A stretch of 64,000 nucleotides of DNA from positions 9,052,001 to 9,116,000 of the forward strand of contig JAULSN010000001.1 of NCBI GenBank assembly GCA_033439765.1, written 5' to 3'. The position numbers and the translations under genes are program-made. A model generated the notes under the pieces. That model was not told the origin of the DNA and did no database searches. It saw nothing but the letters and a program-made list of their open reading frames with translations. Below, one piece after another: positions 55,958 to 64,000 of the stretch; the first letter of the stretch is position 1; every line of letters starts with the position of its first letter. The DNA is from Lasiosphaeria ovina (taxonomy: Eukaryota; Ascomycota; Sordariomycetes; Sordariales; Lasiosphaeriaceae).

Positions 55958-56266
55958 ATGGTAGCGCTATTCTGCCTCGGGCACGCCAGCTTCGCCGTTG
56001 ACACGCACGTCTGGCGTATCGCGGGTCTGCTAGGCTAGCGGCTGCACGCCGCGTCGCGCGACGCCGCGCACCTCCACCTCAACGCCACCGTACCCGACAA
56101 CCTTAAGTACCCGCTACATTTGCTGCTGGTGACGCACGGGAAGCGCTACGGTGAGTGCAGGGCCGGCGGGAAGGCCGCTGGGACGTGTACGTTGCAGAGA
56201 GCTTTTCCTGGGGCGGAGGAGGATATGGGGGAGCGCGAGGTCAAGCTGGAGCAGGCGCTCGAGTGA
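55958..56266 (+). pseudogene. HhH-GPD DNA glycosylase fragment with premature stop
   Basis: One frame from ATG 55958 to TGA 56264-56266, broken by TAG at 56036-56038. It reads FCLGHASFAVDTHVWRIAGLLG, stop, then ASRDAAHLHLN, VPDNLKYPLHLLLVTHGKRYGEC and AGGKAAGTCTLQRAF. VDTHVWR holds the catalytic Asp of endonuclease III-type (HhH-GPD) base-excision glycosylases, and the order matches the C-terminal third of fungal members. The helix-hairpin-helix part and N-terminus are missing. The TAG most likely replaces a TGG. It is a relic of a truncated gene, apparently without introns. Confidence 0.75.
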
Positions 56267-56616
56267 GTTGAGAATCACGCATGTTGTTTGTTGTTTTGGG
56301 GGCTGTTCTATTTGTTTTCTTTTCGTTCGCCTCAATCTTTGAGCTCTATTTGCCCGCTAGATCACGCCGTCATCTCTATTCAAGCCCTCTCTTCCAGCCG
56401 ACAGAGGTCTCATCGACTGCAGCAATGACCCCGGAGCAAGTCCAGCAGTTTTGAACGGTCGTGATGAACGTTTAAGGCAAGCAGCGTCAAACGCTCCCCT
56501 GCCGCTCCTGCGACAGGAGAAGCACCCCGAAGGGGGCAAGAGTCGCTCCGATTGAGCCATTCTCCTGCGTTTACAATAGCCCCAGAGCATTGTGGGCGGG
56601 GCAATGGCAGAGCAGT
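56267..56616. other. Short intergenic stretch
   Basis: 350 bases downstream of both the glycosylase relic and the minus gene at 56617. Nothing seen. Confidence 0.5.
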
Positions 56617-58396
56617 TCAAAATGGCGTCCCCAGATAATCCTTCAGGAGCCGCTGTCCGAGCCCGGCACACGGAGGCTCGAAAATATCGACCCAGGGCAT
56701 CTGGCGGATATCTGCCATGATTTCAACCCACGACACCGACCTCGGCTCCTTCATGTCGCTAGCTATCATTTCCATCGAAGTCGCGAGGTCTTTATCACCA
56801 GGTTCACTGATGCTGCAGAGAACGAGAAGCCAAAGGCGGACGAGGCGTAGGTCGGGACTGTTCCAGACATGTTCCGCATTGGACTTGCTCGATAGCATCC
56901 CAAGCAACGTTGAGATACGTGCTTCAGCAGTTCCGGGATAGGAGCGACACCTTCGCTTCACCCGTATAATCCAGATCACAGCGCCGAGCCGAAGCGCCTC
57001 CGAAATAATATCCCAACGTGTTACTGGCTCGGATCTCAATGGTTGATCCAGCAACTGGTGAGTGACTGGATTCATGAGGAACCCCATCTGCTCTTCATCA
57101 TCCCAGGTGGCATTACCTCTGGTTGCTAGCTCAAATCGAATAAGTGCAGCGAGCGCGTTCAGATCACCTATGCAGGACGTGACGTTCATGAATCGTGTAT
57201 TCTGTGTGTTTTCGTCGCTGATGACGCCGAGTAGCGGAGCGGGCAGCGTGTCTAGGCCTGAGCCACGGAATATGCTGACGCTGGCGCCGGCCATGGGAGC
57301 GGATAATGGAAACAGTGGCTTGGTGTCGTGGAGCAATGCTGCAGTAATGTCCACCCTAAAGTGACTTGTTAGTTTCCATAACAAATCCCCAGCAATTGCA
57401 TAGGTTATCAGATGTCGCCGAGCCATACCATGAAATCATGAGCATCAGGTCCTGGTTGGCCTCCAAGGTAGAGATGCCGCCTCTTGCCGTAATCACCGTC
57501 CACATGCCCTTCACGTGGATCATCGCCTGGTCAAAGTCCAGACTGGTAAACTGATCTCAAAGCCTTAGCTGCATGGCTTTTTCTCATTTGCTTTAGGCGC
57601 CACGGCTCCCAAGGTAGAGCTTACATTGTAGCAGACCAGTGCCAGCACCGCATGGAGTACACTATCAGACGTCGCGCTGCTTGCATCAGAGCTGGAAAGC
57701 CTGGACTCGACGCACTGGATAGTTTCTAAAGAGCGTTCCAGCGCCAGGGATCGCAGCTCTCTGGCGGATCTGCGGTATAGTGGGATAAGGACGCTGGGTG
57801 AAGTGAAGATTTGTTGGTAGTGATGAAGGAAGGTGGATTGTCTGAAGGCGAAGGGGAACCAGAAGGTGTTTGTCGAGCAAGCTGTGTCCAAGTTTGGTTA
57901 GTAACAGTGGTAAGGTGAGAGTTGAAGTCGATGGAGGACTTGGGGTATCCTTACTGGAGCCCATTGCGTTCCTTCCTGCGACCATGATTAAGGTGAATCC
58001 ATAAGCTGAAAACCAGTCCTCTCCCCATTCCTTCTCAAAGACGGATAATGCATGCAATATGGGCGGCGCCGCAGTATATAGTGCAGTATATTGCGCAGCG
58101 GTCTCTGGCACGACCAAATCCTTCGCAGGAACTTGCAGGTGGTCGACATCTCGACTGGTCGAATGCTCACCTTGGCCAGTCCTCGACACCACCCCTGGCG
58201 TTTCTGCCAAGGACCATACGGAGGTGACGAATTGAGGTGCTTTCGATGGCTTTCTTCGGGACATGCCAATGTCGACCATGAGATGGCGACGCACCTTGGA
58301 GTCGAGCGACCTGCTGCGGGTGCGGCGTTGAGTAGTAGGGTTACGAGTATCGGCATGTATGAAGAGGAGGCGTCTCTTCTCTGGGGGCCCCTCCAT
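56617..58396 (-). CDS. Fungal_trans_2-like (tachykinin-family type) protein
   Basis: Four exons: 58396-57955, 57881-57625, 57550-57429, 57355-56617, with introns of 73-74 bases, give 519 aa. The start KRRLLFIHADTRNPTTQRRTRSRSLDSKVRRHL matches the opening of fungal proteins that auto-annotation calls tachykinin family, which carry a Fungal_trans_2 domain (quoted here as one stretch only in outline: FIHAD, then an R/S-rich patch). Further signs are LHALSVFEKEWG, WFPFAFRQSTFLHH, LALVCYN across exon 2, the HVKGMWTVITARGG segment and the leucine-rich helical C-terminal half. It has no zinc cluster, so it is probably not a direct CGG-box binder. Splice sites are clean and the frame closes exactly. 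Likely nuclear; role unknown. Confidence 0.82.
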
Positions 58397-59311
58397 TATC
58401 GGTTGATGTCAAAACGTAAGTAGCGATAGATAGAGAGCGGATTACTTGTGACGTCGGATTGAAGGGCATTTGTTAGACGACGGAATTTCGTTGCTAGTCA
58501 GCTAGCAAAGGCCGTACGAGCAGGAAAGGGTTTACAGTGACTAAAACCAATGTCACGAGAGGCGCAAGAAATACGCCATGCCAGGAAACGAATCGCAACT
58601 GTTAATGACGAATTTTAGTGAATCATATGTCCAAGACTGCGTAAAATCTTTGCGTATTTTCGACGCGATGGCTATTGGCGGCAGCCTGTCCATGGCATCA
58701 ACCAAGGAAAACCAGTCGGCTTCCCGCGTGTATCCACAGAATGATTTCAAATCAACAGCGTAAACAGAGCGCAAAAGACGATTGGTAATCATCCCAATAA
58801 TGACAATCCTTGCCATTTCCGATACACCATTAACCTTTTTCGGCGACTTGAGGCTACACCGTCGCCGTCGGACAGAGCTTACACGGCGGTCCAATCGTAT
58901 GCATTCCGATCTGGTCTTTGGGGTATTCTGATTGGCACAAAGTGGATGAAACGTGCAAAAGGAGTCCGTTTGCCTAAGCTGTTTTGGTGATACCATGATC
59001 CTGTTTAGGGAACGTCGAAACCGAGAGACTTTGTAATCGCTTCATTTCTAGGCCCAGGGCAGAATGGGCTGCCACCTATGTACGGTCCGCATGACTGTTC
59101 AGCTTGCGAGTTAATTAATTCATGATCATGAGGGATCCAATGCGTATAAATACAAGTAAGAACCGCCGTGAATGAGAAGGGTCAAAACGTGAAAAGCAGA
59201 TTCATCACGCACCACGACTTGCGATCTCACTATTGGCTTCCTCCTGCACGACTTGAACGCTGCACAGCTTTAACTCAGTCCCATGGTTTGCGCCAACAGC
59301 CTTCGCCCACC
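58397..59311. other. Intergenic with one unassigned frame
   Basis: Minus frame 58996-58553 (147 codons; VYAVDLKSFCGYTREADWF, SWTYDSLKFVINSC) has some coding character but no recognised family or neighbours. It may be a decayed gene. The rest is the GST promoter. Confidence 0.4.
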
Positions 59312-60397
59312 ATGAGCACAGAGAAGCACAACATTACGCTCTATTGCGAGGGCACTCCCAATCCTCTCAAGATCTCCATTGCCCTCGAGGAATTGGGCTT
59401 GAAGTACAACGTGCGATCCCATCACCGCTCCAGGTTTCCCCTTAGAAACAAAAAGGAACAGAAATCCCTGACATAGTTCCGCAAGTAGGTACGCCCAATC
59501 AACCTCTTTGAACATGAGCAGAAAGAGCAGTGGTACCTCGACATCAACCCCAATGGTCGCATCCCAGCCATCGTCGACACGGACGAGAACGGCCAGCAGC
59601 TCAAAATCTGGGAAAGCGGTGCCATCTTGCAGTATCTCGTGGACCGGTACGATCGGGACCACAAGATCTCGTATCCTCGCGGGACCAAAGAGCAATGGGA
59701 GATGACAAGCTGGGTAAGATTGGCGAAATTCCCATGCCTCATTTGAAGAAGGGCATTTCTAACGGAGACATTGATAGCTCTTTTGGCAGGTGGGCGGCCT
59801 CGGCCCTATGCAAGGCCAGGCAAACCACTTTGAGAGTATGTTCTAGCTGTGTGCTACGGCGATGGAAGGTGAAAAAGCGTTTACTAACCTGGGTTGGATC
59901 ATACAGTGTCTGCTTTCGGCGACTATCCGTACGCTTTGAAGCGCTACGTCAACGAAACACGCCGCCTCTATCGCACCATGGACAAGGCACTCGCCAAGAA
60001 TCCCTCCGGATACCTCGTAGGTGATCATCTCACCATCGCCGACATTGCTATTTGGCCATGGGCCACCGCGTATAGTAGGTCTTTCGCACACAAACCTCGA
60101 AACCCCCATCCCCTCCCCTCCTCAAAACAAAACTCCCGTTGAGGGTGCTTATATGCAAAAGGGACTAAATTAAAACGCGCTGCAGAGTATAGCGGTCTTT
60201 CCCAGATTGACGAGTTCCCTCACGTCAAGGAATGGATGTACAGGCTCCTCGCGCGCCCTGGGTTCGAGAAGGGTCGCAACGTGCCGAATCCTCATATTTA
60301 CCTTCAGCTCAACGAGCTGCCGGATGAAGAACTGAAGAAGATTGGGAGGGAGAGGTCCGGTTGGATTCAGGAGGCCATGAAGCGCGATGCCGAATGA
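59312..60397 (+). CDS. Glutathione S-transferase, Ure2p-like
   Basis: Five exons: 59312-59410, 59489-59713, 59790-59835, 59907-60074, 60186-60397, giving 249 aa. The N-terminal thioredoxin fold shows ITLYCEGTPNPLKISIALEELGL then INLFEHEQKEQWYLDINPNG and RIPAIVD, with WESGAILQYLVDRYD as the glutathione gamma-Glu site (E-S pair). GGLGPMQGQANHF opens the helical C-terminal domain, followed by YLVGDHLTIADIAIWPW with the N-capping box Asp. This matches Ure2p-like GSTs that conjugate or reduce glutathione substrates in the cytosol. The intron 1 donor GTGCGA is weak, but the joined protein is fully as expected. There is no maiA-type signature, so a role with the distant FAH gene is unlikely. Confidence 0.9.
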
Positions 60398-61003
60398 TCT
60401 TGGGGCTGTCTGCTGTACGGCTAGGCCGTGGGCCGATCCTCTAAGCCGTGGCTTTTGTCATGCTCGTGGCCTTGGCTCAGGCTCGGTATACCAAGCAAAG
60501 GCATTATTCTCATGAGAGCATAGCATCGTAGGCTGTCCATCGGATAGATATTTCCCCTAAAATAGTTATATCATTTGGACAGAGTTCTACTCGCATTAAT
60601 GCGCGCTGTGCGACGCGATTTTTGTTTTGAGATGTGATACAGTGAGGTATCAGATCCAACTAGTCCGACACGCCCCTAAACTGGCCTAGGAACCTCTCGT
60701 CTGTAGACTAGAATAGCCGAATATCCGGTATCTGGAATAGTAGCATGGCAATCCTCTCAAGGCCAATCCCAAAAGCGTGCAGCCTCGACCAACCCGAGCT
60801 GTGCTCCTGGTGCTGAACGGAATCATGCACCTGCTGGACTATGTGGCTTAGATTGGCTGATCGGCCCTGACCGACCGCTAATTGATTCATTACAGCAGGC
60901 TGGGATAAATAATTGGGGAGGTGGAAACGGAGTAGATTTGTCTAAGAATTTTTCAGTGCTCTTTAGATTACGTTTCCGTCGTTCGCAGCACAAGTGGCGC
61001 TGC
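60398..61003. other. Intergenic, no gene seen
   Basis: About 600 bases between the GST stop and the amidase relic. Short frames only. Confidence 0.55.
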
Positions 61004-61683
61004 ATCGACTACCAGCCCTCTGTCTCACCGCGTGGGTCATGCGCTGATACAAAGTGCCGATGCCATCCTCAGCAAGTTTAGCCCCGAGTCCGAGGCCTTC
61101 AAGGGCCTGGATCTGCTCGGTCTCCCAGAACTTGCCTTTAGTGGTAGGTTTGGCGTCTCGAGCCTCGCTGCCGTGGACGTGCTAACTGATGTACGACTCA
61201 CGCAGGCTACAACTTCAAGTCGCTACAGCACATTACCCCCTTCCTAGAGTACCCTGGGTCCGGCACCAGCTCGCTCTAGGCCCGCACGACGGCCCTCAAG
61301 TACGACTGCGTCGTTATCGTTAGCTACACCGAAAAGGTCGACACCACGGCCTCCTAGCCAGCCTCGCCCGAGTACTATAACTCGGCCTTTATTGTGAACG
61401 GCAACGGCGAGACCATTGGCAACTGCAGAAAGTCTTTCCTATTTATACCACACGGATAAGACGTGGGCCTTGGAGGGCAGGGATGGCTTCTTCTCGGGCC
61501 AGATCCCCGGTATGGGCAACTCCGCCCTCGGTATCTACATAGACCTCAAGTACGCTACTCTCCCGCCCCACGCTTACGATAGACCAATCTAACTGACTTG
61601 CAAAACTACAGCCCCTACAGCCTTGAGACCCCGCCGAATGCGTTCGAGTTTGGCTTCCGCATTCTGAACTCATTCATGTTCGC
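61004..61683 (+). pseudogene. N-terminal amidase (Nta1-type, nitrilase superfamily) relic
   Basis: Plus-strand pieces: ADAILSKFSPES, LLGLPELAFSG, an intron with GTAGGT...CGCAG, YNFKSLQHITPFLE, stop TAG, ARTTALKYDC, stop TAG, SPEYYNSAFIVNG, NCRKSFL, a frameshift, DKTWALEGRDGFFSGQIPG, GIYIDL, a second intron, then NAFEFGFRILNSF. The order is that of Nta1, which deamidates N-terminal Asn/Gln for the N-degron pathway. Of the nitrilase triad, Glu (LPELAF) and Lys (RKS) remain, but the catalytic Cys expected in GICxDL is Tyr. It has at least two stops, one frameshift and a missing C-terminus; it ends 3 bases from the AKR stop. Clearly dead. Confidence 0.8.
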
Positions 61684-61685
61684 TT

Positions 61686-62748
61686 CTAAGCGTCGAGCGG
61701 CGATGTGGTCGGGTCCCACGCAACCGGCGCATACTCATCCGATTCGAGCTCGGCGACCTCCTCAAGAGTGAGCTCAAAGTCGTAGACGTCGGCGTTGTCA
61801 CGGATGCGCTCGGCGTTGACGCTCTTGGGCAGCGGGATGTAGCCCTTCTGCAAGCTCCAGCGGACGAGAACTTGGGCCTCGGACTTTCCGTACTTGCCAG
61901 CAAGCTTCTTGAGCGTCGGCTCGCCCCAGCGCCGGCCACGGACGAGGGGGCTGTAGGCCTCGACGGCGACGCCGCGCTTGGCGCACCACTCGGCAATGTC
62001 ACTGCGGGCGCACCAAGGATGGATCTCCCACTGCCCCACACTGAGCACGCCGCCCTTGCCGGGCCCGCCGCGCTCGGCCTCGAGCTCCGCAATGTGCTTC
62101 TCCAGCTCGTCGAGATGCTGCACGCCGTAGTTGCTGACACCGATACTGCGGACCTTGCCCGCCTCGACCGCCTCGACCAGCGCCTTCCACGCGCCCTTGC
62201 GCCCGGCCGACCCGCCGTACGGCGCGTGGATGAGCATCAGGTCGATGTACTCCAGCCCAGACTCGGTGAGCGACTTCTCGACCTGGTTCTTTGCCGTTTG
62301 GTAGCCGAGAGCTCTGGGAGGCACCTTGGACGTGAAGAAGATTTGCTCGCGTGGAAGGCCCGACTTGCGAATGGCCTTGCCACAGGCGGCCTCATTGTAG
62401 TAGGCAGCTGCCGAGTCGATCTGGGGGGGGTGTTGGATCAAGTCAGCAGCTGAGCCTGGACATGATGCTTGGTACACCGGCGACGTACGTGGGTGTAGCC
62501 GACTGCAAATGCTTCGTTGACTACGGTTTCGGTGTCCTTGGGTGGACTAATAACTGAAGTGAGTCCATGGAGCAGGAAGTTAAATGCAAAAGATGGTATC
62601 TTTACGTTTGATAGACCTGTTAAAGGGGAAAATGTTAGCGCGACGCTGGGATTGGACTTGGATATTAGACACATACTCCAAATCCCAGCTGCGGAATCTC
62701 ATAGCCGCTGGGCAGCTTGATCTTGGCGTTGAGTGCTAGAGATGCCAT
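61686..62748 (-). CDS. Aldo/keto reductase
   Basis: Four exons: 62748-62677, 62616-62606 (only 11 bases), 62546-62489, 62420-61686, giving 291 aa. The joined N-terminus is KLPSGYEIPQLGFGVYQT then PPKDTETVV. The catalytic tetrad is present: Asp in HIDSAAAYYNE, Tyr in the same motif, Lys in IFFTSKVPP and His in LMLIHAPYGG. GVSNYGVQHL, WEIHPW, VAVEAYSPLVRG and PLPKSV complete the NADPH-binding TIM barrel of AKR family members that reduce aldehydes and ketones. The tiny exon 2 is needed to keep VYQT in frame. Its stop lies beside the decayed amidase gene, convergent with it. Confidence 0.9.
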
Positions 62749-63487
62749 TCTGCTTCGCATGGATTTTTAGGTCTGTGAGTCTGTGAGTCTGTGAGAGTTG
62801 TTGGGTGGGGCGCCTTTGAGTTTGAGGGGTTCCCTTTAATTCCTCCGGCGGGGTGGAGATGACGTCTTCGGTACCGGCGCCTTGGGGCTGGTTTGTCATC
62901 CTCGCGGTCGGAGATCGGAAATACGGATTGCACCGCAAACTCCGTCTTAATCGCGAAGTTATTCACACCCTTTCTGCCAACAATAATTCGTCGCAATGCG
63001 CACTATACGCATGTACAGATTTATCAGTAGTAGCTCAAAATATGAGGGATGTTTGTTTTCTCGATGCAGGCAAGGGCGATGATGCGAGAAGACGAGTGAA
63101 GCGAGTTGTTCGCAATTTGGGAGGCGGTGATTGTTTTCTTGATGAATTGATTCAGATCTCAGTTTACATGAGGTAGACATATTCTAGATGGTTCAGATGA
63201 ATGGGAGAAAGCTACGATGCAAGAAATACTGAGCAATTAGTTCCGTCATGAAACAAATGACAGCCGCAGAAGTCACCCTTGCTAGGTAGCCATAAAGAGC
63301 TCCGTTGAACGTGTCGCCTAAGTAGGTACTAAATGATGGGTTAGCGAGCCCTAGACCTGCAGACGCCTCATCATGGTCTGCTCGGGCAGACGTGCCGGCC
63401 TCGTCCGAGCGCTCTACCACGACAGCGTATTGCCTGGCTGAGGAGGCCAACGCCCCAAGTGCATTGTGTCTATTCTTGTCACATCCA
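62749..63487. other. Intergenic, AKR promoter side
   Basis: About 740 bases. GTCTGTGA tandem trinucleotide-type repeats near 62772-62795 (three copies of GTCTGTGA). Nothing coding recognised. Confidence 0.55.
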
Positions 63488-64000
63488 TCAGTCATACTTG
63501 GCACCGACCGCAATCGGGCGGACCGCCGCCTCAGATCCAAATCCCGCCCTTCTCACCGGTCTCGCATCGCTGTTGCTGCGGGCAGCAGCAGTCAGCTCGG
63601 TAATATCGCCAAACCGCAGCCTCTTGCGCAAGACACGCGACGGCAGGGGCGCCCGGCCGAGCGAGCACCCGTCCATCAGCTCGTCCAGTTCCTGGTTCCG
63701 CGTCATGGCGACGACGGTGCTGAGCGACGTGTCCACGCCGTAGCGGTTTGCGCGGAACGCGTACGAGCCCGCGGCAACGGCTGCGAGGGCGACGGCGGCG
63801 CCTACGCCGTACGACACGGCCAGCCAAAAGGGTCGGTATTCCCACCGCTGGACGGCTACGCGCACCGTGCAGGGGACGGAGACGTTGAAGGCCGGGTTGA
63901 ACCTGGACTCAGACATGACGGCGAGCACCAGTTGTGTGAACTTGTTCTCGAGCTTGCGCGCAAAGTTGTCGACGGGCAGGTAGGTCATCGGTTCTACGAG
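63488..64000 (-). CDS. C-terminal part of a fungal membrane protein (5' end outside window)
   Basis: The minus frame is open from the right edge to a stop at 63488, 170 codons. It carries YLPVDNFARKLENKFTQLVLAVMS, then a hydrophobic segment (PFWLAVSYGVGAAVALAAVAAGSYAF) that is a probable membrane span, then a TLSTVVAMTRNQELDEL-like helix and a basic tail. This is the pattern of the last span of large fungal multi-span proteins of unknown function. The first Met in view (63988) is internal, because the frame continues upstream as LVEP. Confidence 0.7.
   Translation of the reverse strand, partial: LVEPMTYLPVDNFARKLENKFTQLVLAVMSESRFNPAFNVSVPCTVRVAVQRWEYRPFWLAVSYGVGAAVALAAVAAGSYAFRANRYGVDTSLSTVVAMTRNQELDELMDGCSLGRAPLPSRVLRKRLRFGDITELTAAARSNSDARPVRRAGFGSEAAVRPIAVGAKYD

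Overview
The window is nuclear DNA of a filamentous ascomycete (Pezizomycotina, most likely a Sordariomycete; the species cannot be named from this stretch). The evidence is short GT-AG introns of 50-90 bases with CTAAC-type branch sites, a Zn2Cys6 regulator, a HET-domain protein, a GH62 secreted arabinofuranosidase, an Nta1-like amidase relic, LTR remnants and decayed genes whose stop codons look like repeat-induced point mutation. No rRNA, convincing tRNA, CRISPR array or bacterial-type operon was seen.

Layout. 0-3.1 kb: 3' part of a Q/P-rich protein with repeated CxxC modules. 3.5-6.4 kb (minus): a two-exon gene joining a nucleoside-phosphorylase domain, a ubiquitin-like domain and a zinc ribbon, of the type used in fungal NLR-like proteins. 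7.4-9.3 kb (minus): a broken protein kinase. 10.0-11.4 kb (minus): an unknown gene cut 14 codons after its start by a solo LTR. 12.4-13.7 kb: six-exon short-chain dehydrogenase. 15.9-19.0 kb: large Q-rich protein. 19.0-22.1 kb: gene-poor, with a second type of solo LTR. 22.1-23.5 kb (minus): acidic repeat protein. 24.9-30.0 kb: fumarylacetoacetase followed by a Zn2Cys6 transcription factor. 32.5-33.4 kb: DUF7924-like relic. 33.9-35.0 kb (minus): GH62 enzyme. 36.1 kb: remnant of a cysteine-rich small protein. 37.4-39.5 kb (minus): HET-domain protein. 40.2-46.8 kb: an unknown three-exon gene and its broken inverted partial copy, flanking a multi-span membrane protein and a pogo-like transposase relic. 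47.5-48.4 kb (minus): F-box-like protein. 50-56.3 kb: relics and repeats, including an HhH-GPD DNA glycosylase fragment. 56.6-58.4 kb (minus): Fungal_trans_2-like protein. 59.3-60.4 kb: Ure2p-like glutathione transferase. 61.0-61.7 kb: Nta1-type amidase relic. 61.7-62.7 kb (minus): aldo/keto reductase. 63.5-64.0 kb (minus): 3' end of a membrane protein.

Overall this is an accessory, turnover-prone region. Metabolic genes (FAH, SDR, GST, AKR, GH62) look intact, while many genes of fungal self/non-self and mobile-element families are fused, broken or duplicated. The most notable items are the PNP-ULD-zinc-ribbon protein next to a frameshifted kinase, the solo-LTR disruption that can be reversed exactly on paper, the catalytic Cys-to-Tyr change in the Nta1 relic, and stop codons in several independent relics that all fit CpA-to-TpA mutation. 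Exon borders were set by hand from splice signals, reading frame and family expectation; no alignment or database search was possible.
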